This document shows positions 1 through 6,691 of a stretch of DNA of 33,484 nt, one piece after another; the stretch's first letter is position 1; each line of letters starts with the position of its first letter. The notes below the pieces were generated by a model. That model saw nothing but the letters and a program-made list of their open reading frames with translations. It ran no database searches and had not been told where the DNA came from. The stretch covers positions 1-33,484 of the forward strand of contig CAZJQI010000048.1 in the NCBI GenBank assembly GCA_964548275.1. Direction: 5' to 3'. Made by a program: the position numbers and the translations under genes. This DNA is from JAUVUV01 sp964548275. GTDB lineage: Bacteria; Gemmatimonadota; Glassbacteria; GWA2-58-10.

Positions 1-119
1 TGAAATAAGATCACCAGGTTTAAATCCCCTTCTTTCCGAATTGTGAAGGATGAGAGTGAATATTGTATATGTCACACGGCAACTCACTTAAAACAAGGAT
101 AAAACCATCAAGCAATTTA

Positions 120-140
120 CCCCGAAGCAAGACTTCGGGG
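120..140 (-). terminator. Hairpin downstream of ruvA, possible terminator
   Basis: A perfect 8-bp stem (CCCCGAAG / CTTCGGGG) with a 5-nt loop lies 36 bases past the ruvA stop. The T-rich tract (ttcttttc) follows it on the plus strand, not on the ruvA strand. It may therefore act bidirectionally, or mainly for a plus-strand unit entering from the left. The rest of bases 1-175 shows no gene. Confidence 0.4.
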
Positions 141-175
141 AATTCTTTTCGATTAAATGTCTCATTTATTGAAAT

Positions 176-766
176 CTAAATATTAGCCAGCGCCCGTCGG
201 ACAAGCTCTGTGGTATCGAGCTTGTCGCTTTCGGCCTCGAGCACTTTGAACACGGCTTTTTCCGCCTGGGTTTTGGAAAAGCCAAGCGAAACAAGTGCGG
301 CCACGGCCTCTCGACCCTCAGGCTCGAAAGCCCCAGGGACGCTAACTTCGGCCAGAGTAACCATTTCGCCGAGCTTGCCTTTCAGTTCGAGAGCAATCCT
401 TTCGGCGGTCTTTTTTCCCACACCCGGAATACGGTTCAAATAGGCGGTCTGCGAGGTTTCCACCGCGGCGATCAGCTGTTCCACACTCAGGCCGCCCAAA
501 ATTGCCAGGGCCAGGCGCGGGCCTACACCGCTGACAGAGATCATCTTCTCGAAAGTAGCGCGTTCCTCGCGGGAGGAGAAACCGTAGAGCTGAAGTATAT
601 CCTCCCGCACGTGAAGGTAGGTAAAAAGGCTCACCTGTTCACCGGTTGCGGGCAGCTTATCGAAAGTGGTCAGGGGCACCGCAACCAGGTAACCCACCCC
701 GCCGGCGGCTATTACTACCGAGGAGGGCGACTTCTCAATCAGTTTGCCTTCCAGTTGAGCGATCAT
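176..766 (-). CDS. ruvA: Holliday junction branch migration complex subunit RuvA
   Basis: RuvA tetramers bind the four-way Holliday junction and load the RuvB motor during recombinational repair. The 196-residue product is near the family length (about 200). It starts MIAQLEGKLIEKSPSS, the OB-fold domain I. Two helix-hairpin-helix motifs follow: VSGVGPRLALAILGGL near residues 78-93 and IPGVGKKTAERIALELKG near 113-130. A C-terminal domain III, which in the family contacts RuvB, occupies about 150-196. The gene is last in yebC-ruvC-ruvA, 60 bases after ruvC. The start has only a weak GAG-type ribosome site. ruvB is not in the window. Confidence 0.96.
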   Translation of the reverse strand: MIAQLEGKLIEKSPSSVVIAAGGVGYLVAVPLTTFDKLPATGEQVSLFTYLHVREDILQLYGFSSREERATFEKMISVSGVGPRLALAILGGLSVEQLIAAVETSQTAYLNRIPGVGKKTAERIALELKGKLGEMVTLAEVSVPGAFEPEGREAVAALVSLGFSKTQAEKAVFKVLEAESDKLDTTELVRRALANI

Positions 767-826
767 CTCTGGCGAAATCCCCTTTCACTAACGCAGTATA
801 ATATCAAAATCTTTTCCCGCAACTTT

Positions 827-1312
827 TTAAAACTGGCGGCGATGTGAATGGCAGAGAGCAATGGCAAGCGCATCAGCGGCATCATGAGGTTTTGGTGCGG
901 ATTCAAGGCCCAGCAGGGCCTGGATCATTCTCTGTACCTGCTCTTTGGAGGCGTCCCCCCGCCCGACCACCGCTTTTTTCACCTCCCGGGGACTGTATTC
1001 ATATATCGAAATACCGGCCAGCGCTCCGGCCAGGATGATTACTCCCCTGATCTGGCTAATCGACTTGAGGCTTTGAACGTTTCTGCCGTAAAATATGTCT
1101 TCCACAGCCAGGACTTCCGGCCTGTACTCTTCAATAATCTCCTGGACAAACCTGAATACCCGGGAGAGTTTTTCCGCGATGCTTTCGCCCTTGCGGGCGC
1201 GGCTGGCGCCACAGGCAACCATGCGGGTTATGTTGCCCTCCCGGCGGACTACCCCCATTCCTGTCACCTCCCCGCCGGGGTCGATTCCCATGATTGTTGC
1301 CGCAGAGTCCAA
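827..1312 (-). CDS. ruvC: Crossover junction endodeoxyribonuclease RuvC
   Basis: RuvC is the RNase H-fold resolvase that nicks Holliday junctions held by RuvAB. The four acidic catalytic residues are recognisable: Asp in IMGIDPGGEVTG, Glu in LAVEDIFYGRN, and two Asp in PHDAADALAIALCH near the C terminus. The start is uncertain. The only ATG next to the first beta strand (1291) would clip it, since homologues usually have a few residues before GIDPG. In-frame TTG codons at 1312 and 1336 are better candidates, the latter 12 bases after an AGGAGG. An ATG at 1357 would overlap yebC by 35 bases. I chose TTG 1312. The gene follows yebC closely and precedes ruvA, a common bacterial order. Confidence 0.9.
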   Translation of the reverse strand: MDSAATIMGIDPGGEVTGMGVVRREGNITRMVACGASRARKGESIAEKLSRVFRFVQEIIEEYRPEVLAVEDIFYGRNVQSLKSISQIRGVIILAGALAGISIYEYSPREVKKAVVGRGDASKEQVQRMIQALLGLESAPKPHDAADALAIALCHSHRRQF

Positions 1313-1322
1313 CCGGTTCGGA

Positions 1323-2075
1323 TCACTCGCCTTCAAGCTTGCGTAAAACCTCCTCATCTATGTCGAAATTGGAGTTGACCCGCTGGACATCATCGCTGTC
1401 CTCGAGTGCCTCCAGGAGTTTCAATACTTTGCCCGCAACCTTTTCATCAGGCTTGATCATGCTTGATGGCACCATCACCAGTTCGGAGTCCTTTATCTGG
1501 ATGCCCTCTGCGGCCAATCCGTCTTTAACCGCTGTAAAGTCTTCCACCGCGGTTGTAATCACGTGAAGGCCTTCCTCGGTGATGATATCCTCAGCAGCGA
1601 GTTCGCTTGCTGTCAGGAACACGGTCTCCTCGTCGTAATGCTCGGCATCGACAAATATCTGACCCTTCTGGCTGAACATCCAGGCCACACTGCCGGCCTC
1701 AGCCATGTTTCCGCCGTTCTTGGTGAGAATGTGGCGGATCTCACTTACCGTTCGGTTCTTGTTGTCGGTCAGCACCTCGATATAAAGCGCAACACCACCC
1801 GGAGCGTATCCCTCGTAAACCGCTTCCTCGTAGTTTACCCCGGGCAGCTCGCCTGTGCCTTTCTTGATCGCCCGCTCGATATTGTCCTTAGGCATGTTAG
1901 CATTTTTGGCGGCATCGGTCGCCTGACGCAGACGGGGGTTGGTCTCGGGGTCCCCTCCTCCCATTCGGGCGGCAACTGAGATCTCCTTGATCAGCTTGGC
2001 AAATATCTTACCGCGCTTCTCATCCTTGTTGCCTTTCTTCCGTTTTATTGTCGACCATTTGGAATGGCCCGACAT
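1323..2075 (-). CDS. yebC: YebC/PmpR (TACO1) family protein
   Basis: YebC-family proteins have been described as DNA-binding regulators and, more recently, as ribosome-associated factors helping translation of proline-rich stretches. The 250-residue product has the family length and the diagnostic N terminus MSGHSKWSTIKRKKG. Conserved blocks follow: ARMGGGDPETNPRLR (residues 36-50), NMPKDNIERAIKKGTG (59-74) and YEGYAPGGVALYIE (86-99). GGAGG stands 5 bases before the ATG, fixing the start. It leads the yebC-ruvC-ruvA operon. I see no convincing promoter in the AT-rich upstream region. Confidence 0.96.
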   Translation of the reverse strand: MSGHSKWSTIKRKKGNKDEKRGKIFAKLIKEISVAARMGGGDPETNPRLRQATDAAKNANMPKDNIERAIKKGTGELPGVNYEEAVYEGYAPGGVALYIEVLTDNKNRTVSEIRHILTKNGGNMAEAGSVAWMFSQKGQIFVDAEHYDEETVFLTASELAAEDIITEEGLHVITTAVEDFTAVKDGLAAEGIQIKDSELVMVPSSMIKPDEKVAGKVLKLLEALEDSDDVQRVNSNFDIDEEVLRKLEGE

Positions 2076-2210
2076 AATGCCTCCAGATTTTTATATCAGA
2101 ATTAACCTTTAAGTTAGCAAACCAAAATTATCTGACTAAAACCGGACCGGCTATGGGAAATTTTCTATGCAAAAGTGGATACCGAAACCGAATTCCGGCC
2201 CATCCTGTCA

Positions 2211-2239
2211 TTGATTAACACAACTTGAAATCTTAAATA
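2211..2239 (+). promoter_or_regulatory. Possible sigma-70 promoter for the DUF1611 gene
   Basis: TTGATT, a 17-base spacer and TAAATA lie about 125 bases before the start at 2366, in the AT-rich 290-base divergent gap shared with yebC. The -10 match is partial. Nothing else recognisable lies in this gap. Confidence 0.3.
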
Positions 2240-2365
2240 ATATAGTGAGCCGGATTTTAAAACGCAATCAAATTTAGATCACTCAGTTAACCGAACAAAG
2301 TTGTAAAAGCCGAGAACAGATGTTACTTTAAAACTTTTCGATAACAGCTCTTCGGGGAAAAAGCG

Positions 2366-3445
2366 ATGAAGAAAGTCCGGACAGTTATCCTGGCCGAAGG
2401 ATCATTTGCGGATTTCGGCACTAGTAAGACCGCCTACGGCATTCTGCGCTTCGATCCGGAATCGGTGGTTGCGGTGATTGACAGCCAGAACGCAGGCAAA
2501 GATTCTGCTGAGATTAGCGGTCTGGGCCGCGGGATCCCGATTGTGCCTGACCTGTCCACAGCCCTTGAATATAATCCCCAGAGACTGATTATCGGTATTG
2601 CGACCGTCGGAGGCTGGTTCCCTCAAGAATGGCGCAAGGATATTGTTTTTGCGCTTGAGAATGGCCTGGAGCTAGTCAACGGGCTTCATCAGATGTTCGG
2701 CGAGGATAAAGAATTCAGCGCTGCTGCTGCCAGAGGCGGAGCCCGGATAGTGGACCTGAGGAAAGAGCCGGAAGGCCTCGCTGTCGCCAGCCTTCGGGCA
2801 CAGGAGGTCAGCGCTGCGGTTGTCCTGACTGTGGGTACAGACTGCAACACCGGAAAGATGACAACCGCCTTTGAACTTGTACGGGAGGCTGAAAGCCGGG
2901 GAATCAAGGCCAGGTTTGCAGCAACAGGACAAACCGGGATAGTGCTCGCTGGCCGCGGAATCTGCGTCGACCATGTGTTGAGCGATTTCACGGCAGGAGC
3001 CGCGGAAAAACTGGTACTCGATGAAGCCGCCGACAGCAGCGTGGAACTTATCGTGGTCGAGGGCCAGGGCGGTCTGACCCAGCCGGTTTACTCCGGGGTT
3101 GCTTTGTCTCTCATGCACGGCAGCCTGCCCGATGCGATGATACTCTGCCACCGCTGGGACCTGGACAAAGTTGAGCTGGTCGAAACCCCCATGCCCCCTC
3201 TGGCAGATCACATAAAACTATGCGAGGAAGCGATGTGTCTGGTTAAACCGGCCCGGATCGTAGCCCTGTCTATCAGCACCAGAGGCCTGGAGGAAAATAC
3301 CGCGCAAGCAGTGCTCGATCAGGCGCGGGAGGAGACCGGCCTGCCGGCTACAGACCCGGTACGATTAGGCGCCGGAGTTCTTCTGGATGCCCTCCTTAAA
3401 AACGGCCTGGAAAAGGTGCCCCTTTATGCCGGAACCGTTCGCTGA
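2366..3445 (+). CDS. DUF1611 family protein (DgcN-like), P-loop containing
   Basis: The 359-residue protein matches the DUF1611 family: an N-terminal Rossmann-like domain (about 1-140) and a C-terminal P-loop domain. The nucleotide-binding motif is VGTDCNTGKMTT at about 156-167. Further marks are VVEGQGGLTQPVYSG (about 230-244) and ILCHRWDLDK. Some members (DgcN) act in D-glutamate metabolism as N-acetyltransferases next to a racemase-like DgcA, but no epimerase gene adjoins this one, so that role is not assured. The start has a GGGGAAAAA ribosome site. It appears to be a single-gene unit, divergent from yebC and followed after 77 bases by the TPR lipoprotein. Confidence 0.85.
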   Translation: MKKVRTVILAEGSFADFGTSKTAYGILRFDPESVVAVIDSQNAGKDSAEISGLGRGIPIVPDLSTALEYNPQRLIIGIATVGGWFPQEWRKDIVFALENGLELVNGLHQMFGEDKEFSAAAARGGARIVDLRKEPEGLAVASLRAQEVSAAVVLTVGTDCNTGKMTTAFELVREAESRGIKARFAATGQTGIVLAGRGICVDHVLSDFTAGAAEKLVLDEAADSSVELIVVEGQGGLTQPVYSGVALSLMHGSLPDAMILCHRWDLDKVELVETPMPPLADHIKLCEEAMCLVKPARIVALSISTRGLEENTAQAVLDQAREETGLPATDPVRLGAGVLLDALLKNGLEKVPLYAGTVR

Positions 3446-3522
3446 ACATTTGCCCGCCTGAACTGTATCAATCTAGAGTACTAAAATTTTAATTCACTTC
3501 AATAGATTGGGAAAAAATTCAG

Positions 3523-4272
3523 ATGAGACTGGGAAAACGAATAGCTGTTTTTGTCTTTTCAGTTGCTGCGATATCCAGCGCCTGTAACATGCCACCCGGG
3601 CAACAGGCGATGAAAGAAGCTTCTATGTTCCGCAAGCACTCACAGTATGAGAACGCAATCGAGAGTTACCGCAAAGCCTTCGAGATCGACCCGGAACTTG
3701 TTGAAGCCCGTCTTGGCATAGGGTTCTGCCAGATAGAACTCGAACAGTTCGATGAGGCGAAAAAGACTTTCCTCGAATTGATAGAGAGACATCCGGAGGT
3801 CGAGCAGGCGCATTTCCGCCTGGGCCAGCTCTACCTCAACGAGAAAAAATACGAACCCGCTGTAACCTCATTCAGGAAAGCACTCTCGCTCAACAACCGC
3901 TATGCCGACTCGCATTACTATCTCGGACTGGCTTACGGCGCGCTGAATCAGTATGACAAGGCGATCAGCGAGTTTTCCGCTACCGTGCAGATCGACCCGA
4001 ACTATCTTGAGGCCTATTTCAACATGGGCAATCTTTATACCCGCCAGAAAAAATATGACAAGGCTATCAAGACCTATGGAAGGCTGCTGAAGAAAAAGCC
4101 CGATCACCTGATGGCCCTCTATCTGACAGGCGACGCCTACTATGCTCTCGGCCGCTACAAGGACGCCAAACGAATGTTTCAGAAGACCCTGGAGGTGAAT
4201 TTCGGTTTCACTACAGCTCAGATGGCCCTGAAAAAGGTACAGGAGAAACTGAAAGAGCAGCCCGGCGGGTGA
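3523..4272 (+). CDS. TPR-repeat lipoprotein
   Basis: The 249-residue protein has a basic N terminus (MRLGKRIAVF), a hydrophobic stretch and a probable lipidation cysteine at 21 (AISSAC, a weak lipobox). Six tandem 34-residue tetratricopeptide repeats follow, covering about 29-229, each with the expected small and aromatic positions (for example YLEAYFNMGNLY, YDKAIKTYGRLL). A short Lys/Glu-rich tail closes it. TPR arrays mount protein-protein contacts, so this is probably an envelope scaffold in the manner of PilF/Pilotin or BamD-type proteins. No pilus or Bam gene is adjacent, and the partner cannot be named. A GGGAAAAAA site precedes the ATG. Confidence 0.85.
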   Translation: MRLGKRIAVFVFSVAAISSACNMPPGQQAMKEASMFRKHSQYENAIESYRKAFEIDPELVEARLGIGFCQIELEQFDEAKKTFLELIERHPEVEQAHFRLGQLYLNEKKYEPAVTSFRKALSLNNRYADSHYYLGLAYGALNQYDKAISEFSATVQIDPNYLEAYFNMGNLYTRQKKYDKAIKTYGRLLKKKPDHLMALYLTGDAYYALGRYKDAKRMFQKTLEVNFGFTTAQMALKKVQEKLKEQPGG

Positions 4273-4288
4273 GGTCCCTGTGTAAAAA

Positions 4289-4316
4289 TCAAGTTCTGCC
4301 CGTTTTCAGCCGATAA
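4289..4316 (+). promoter_or_regulatory. Possible sigma-28 (FliA-type) promoter before the lytic transglycosylase
   Basis: The octamer GCCGATAA at 4309-4316 is identical to the enterobacterial sigma-28 -10 consensus. TCAAGTTC at 4289-4296, with a 12-base spacer, matches the -35 consensus TAAAGTTT at 6 of 8 positions. It lies about 100 bases before the transglycosylase start. An exact 8-mer is expected roughly once by chance in a window of this size on two strands, so the -35 match and location carry the weight. Confidence 0.4.
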
Positions 4317-4415
4317 GTTGAAAAGAAAAAACCGTTTTCGAGCCTCTATTGAAATTGGCCCCAAGATATGGTACCTTACGCATGAGGGCTCAAATCCGAT
4401 AAGAGGATGTTTGCA

Positions 4416-5093
4416 GTGTATAGAATCAGACCCGAATTTTCTCTAATTCTGGCTTTTATTTTCCTCACCCGGTTTACTGGGCCGGTGCGGGGGGATATTT
4501 ACAGCTACCGTGACGGCAGCGGTGTGATTTATCTTGCTAACCGGCCGGATATTGGTATTTCCATTCTGAAAAACGGTTCCAATAAAATTCTCCGTTCCTC
4601 CTCCGGCCGGCATTCCGTTTCGGTTCGCCCAACCAGCCGCTACGACAGCCTGATCCGGGAAGCCTCGAACCGTTATGGCGTGGGTTTCGAGCTGATCAAG
4701 GCCGTGATCCACGCCGAGAGCGCATTCGATCCTTTTGCAGTAAGCCGCAAAGGAGCCCGGGGTCTGATGCAGTTGATGCCTGAAAGCGCGAAAGACCTGG
4801 GTGTACGCAACGCCTTCGATCCGCGGGAAAACGTCCTTGGAGGCACCCGTTATCTGAGGGAAATGCTCGAACGGTACAATCACGACCTTAAATTGAGCCT
4901 CGCCGCATACAACGCCGGACCTACGACTGTAGACCGTATAGGCGGAGTGCCGCCATACTCTGAAACAAGAAACTATATCCGCCAGGTATTTAGTCTGATG
5001 CGCCTTTATGGAAGAACCGGCTCCAGCGGCGGGAGAATTTACCAGGTGGTTAAAAACGGCAGGGTTGTGCTGACCAATCGTCCCCTTCCCTGA
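4416..5093 (+). CDS. Secreted lytic murein transglycosylase (SLT family)
   Basis: It cleaves the MurNAc-GlcNAc bond of peptidoglycan non-hydrolytically in the periplasm. I chose the GTG at 4416 (225 residues) because AAGAGG lies 9 bases before it; the ATG at 4407 abuts that site directly. A signal-like segment covers 1-26. The goose-type lysozyme/SLT domain runs about 80-195. It has the catalytic Glu in IHAESAFDP (E101), then GARGLMQLMPESAKDLGV, LGGTRYLREML and LSLAAYNAGP. A DUF4124-like strand module flanks the enzyme on each side: IYSYRDGSGVIYLANRP before and IYQVVKNGRVVLTNRP after. A possible sigma-28 promoter hints at a flagellar role (inference); otherwise it serves general wall turnover. 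Confidence 0.9.
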   Translation: MYRIRPEFSLILAFIFLTRFTGPVRGDIYSYRDGSGVIYLANRPDIGISILKNGSNKILRSSSGRHSVSVRPTSRYDSLIREASNRYGVGFELIKAVIHAESAFDPFAVSRKGARGLMQLMPESAKDLGVRNAFDPRENVLGGTRYLREMLERYNHDLKLSLAAYNAGPTTVDRIGGVPPYSETRNYIRQVFSLMRLYGRTGSSGGRIYQVVKNGRVVLTNRPLP

Positions 5094-5120
5094 TCTCTTC
5101 CCCTAAATTCTTTCTAATTC

Positions 5121-5384
5121 TTATTTCTTTGATTTGCGTTCCTCGTGCGCCCGATCAAGCAGGTAACTGATATTGGCCAGGGTCTGTTTGCGCAAACGTG
5201 AAGCAATACGGGCATTCAGAGATTCGATTTTCTCGCGGCAGGAGGGACAATAGATAACAAGATTACCCTTTATAAACAGGTCGGTCTCCACCTCTTTGAA
5301 CAGGTGCTCCTCATCCCTGATTTCACCGCTTTCAATTCTCTTTTCCAGTAGCTCATAGTCTGTTTTACATGCGGAACATCCCAT
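5121..5384 (-). CDS. Small protein with two CxxC pairs, function unknown
   Basis: An 87-residue basic and acidic protein. It opens with CSAC (C3, C6) and has CPSC at 46-49, a spacing suited to one zinc-ribbon-like site or a redox pair. The intervening and C-terminal parts look helical. GGGAG stands 6-7 bases before the ATG. It is the last minus-strand gene after the cysteine hydrolase, 118 bases downstream, with a weak TTGACT/TAATCT promoter-like pair in between. It could be a separate small regulator. I do not recognise the family. Confidence 0.65.
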   Translation of the reverse strand: MGCSACKTDYELLEKRIESGEIRDEEHLFKEVETDLFIKGNLVIYCPSCREKIESLNARIASRLRKQTLANISYLLDRAHEERKSKK

Positions 5385-5502
5385 TGATCGCTCCCTGATC
5401 AGATTAACAGCTTCGGTATTGAAGTCAAAACTCAGTTTTCACAAATCATACATAAAATATCGAAAGGGGAGTGAGAAGGCTTTAGCTTTTTAGCTTTCCG
5501 AA

Positions 5503-6186
5503 TCAGCCTGCCTGGCTTGTCAACTCCGCAGTGGGCAGCACTTTGGCAAACCAGAGAGCGATTGTGCGAAGGGAGCCGAGATGGAGTTCCTCGTTAAGCG
5601 AGGCGCAGGAATCGGCGGGCAGAAAGACAAAGAAATCGCGCATGAACGCATCGCGCACTGTGGCCTCAACACAGACATTGGTGAAAAGCCCGGCGACCAC
5701 CACCTGGCTAACTTTCATCGTGCGCAGCGTAAGTTCCAGGTCTGTGGCGTAAAAGGCGCTGTATCTTCTTTTTGGGATCACCTTTTCTTCCGGCAGGGAT
5801 GTGATTCCCTCGGCCAGTTCAGTTTCCAGGCTACCCTCCAGAGGTACCATGGGCCACCAGAAACTCAGCACCTCGCCGCGGTCGACAAACTCTCCCTTGT
5901 TCTGCTGTACTGCGAAAACAACCGGCCTTTTTCGCTTTCGAAAATACTCTATCAAGAGCTTTATATTGGGAAGAATCGCCGCGCCGTTACTGTTGTAAAG
6001 CGGATACCCCGGCTCAAGGAAACAGCGCTGCATGTCTACAACTACCAGCCCGGCCGAATCGATTTTGAATGGAATCTCCCGCTGGTTGTATGGGGCGATC
6101 AATTCGAGATAAGCCGCGGTTTTCGAGGCAAGGCTTTCCTGGGTGAGATAAGTTTCGTGAACTCGCTCTAGAATATTTTCCGCCAT
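5503..6186 (-). CDS. Isochorismatase-family cysteine hydrolase
   Basis: This superfamily includes nicotinamidase, N-carbamoylsarcosine amidase and isochorismatase. The 227-residue protein shows the Asp-Lys-Cys triad: D51 in GLVVVDMQRCF, K139 in KVIPKRRYSAF and C172 in GLFTNVCVEATVRDAF. The residue before the cis-peptide-type VCVEAT motif region is as in amide hydrolases. The metal-binding motif of nicotinamidases (DxH) is not obvious, so an amidase or ureidohydrolase-like substrate is more likely than nicotinamide; the substrate is not known. An N-terminal extension of about 40 residues precedes the core. It starts 18 bases after the PilZ gene stop with a GGGGAAA site, so the two are probably cotranscribed. 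Confidence 0.88.
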   Translation of the reverse strand: MAENILERVHETYLTQESLASKTAAYLELIAPYNQREIPFKIDSAGLVVVDMQRCFLEPGYPLYNSNGAAILPNIKLLIEYFRKRKRPVVFAVQQNKGEFVDRGEVLSFWWPMVPLEGSLETELAEGITSLPEEKVIPKRRYSAFYATDLELTLRTMKVSQVVVAGLFTNVCVEATVRDAFMRDFFVFLPADSCASLNEELHLGSLRTIALWFAKVLPTAELTSQAG

Positions 6187-6204
6187 TGGGTTTCCCCGGC
6201 AAGA

Positions 6205-6603
6205 TTATTTTTTCTTTTCCAGGAAATCCTCATCGAGAAGCTTTTTGAGATATGCGCGGTCATTGACACCCATCCCCGAAAACCAAATCCCGGCAGTGTA
6301 ACCACCGCCTTCCGCTTCCCCGACCCAGCGCACCCTTCCGAAACACATCAACACTGTCTTGCCATATATTTTTTTACCCTCCTGAACCACCTCGTAAACA
6401 TCAAGATCAGGAAGTTCGATCCGAACCGAAAGCTGATCGTCTGATTTGAGCTTCTGTTGCGTTTCGATTCTTGTCCCGCTCAGACTGAAATCAAGCGTAC
6501 GGGCCCCGATCAGTTCTATGTTACCAAACCCGGAGAGCACGGAATACTCAATCTTGAATTCCAGATACCGGCGAGGATGGATTCGACCCCCCTGATCATC
6601 CAT
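6205..6603 (-). CDS. PilZ-domain protein (predicted c-di-GMP receptor)
   Basis: PilZ domains bind cyclic di-GMP through an RxxxR arm and a D/NxSxxG loop. Both are present: RIHPR at residues 7-11 and DFSLSG at 38-43. The domain ends GYTAGIWFSGM and a charged helix follows. I chose ATG 6603 (132 residues) because GGAG lies 6 bases upstream; the longer GTG at 6615 lacks a ribosome site. It is a stand-alone PilZ protein, so its output partner is unknown; flagellar brake, polysaccharide export or the adjacent hydrolase are possibilities. Its own promoter is proposed at 6649-6676. Confidence 0.87.
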   Translation of the reverse strand: MDDQGGRIHPRRYLEFKIEYSVLSGFGNIELIGARTLDFSLSGTRIETQQKLKSDDQLSVRIELPDLDVYEVVQEGKKIYGKTVLMCFGRVRWVGEAEGGGYTAGIWFSGMGVNDRAYLKKLLDEDFLEKKK

Positions 6604-6648
6604 CGTGAGCTCCACTGAAATTGTTGTTGATAAAACTATCTTTTAGAA

Positions 6649-6676
6649 ATATTAAGCCGGAAGGCTTTCTTGTCAA
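6649..6676 (-). promoter_or_regulatory. Sigma-70-like promoter for the PilZ-hydrolase pair
   Basis: Read on the minus strand, a perfect TTGACA (6671-6676) is followed by a 16-base spacer and TAATAT (6649-6654), about 45 bases before the PilZ start. The spacer holds a small inverted repeat, AAGCC-TTCC-GGCTT, which could be an operator or the remains of a terminator for the upstream lyase gene. Confidence 0.55.
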
Positions 6677-6691
6677 CCGAAGTGTAAAATT

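Noticed and set aside
5460..5500. AGCT-rich repeat after the cysteine hydrolase as a terminator
   Set aside because: The TTTAGC units are direct rather than inverted and no stable stem with a T tract forms.
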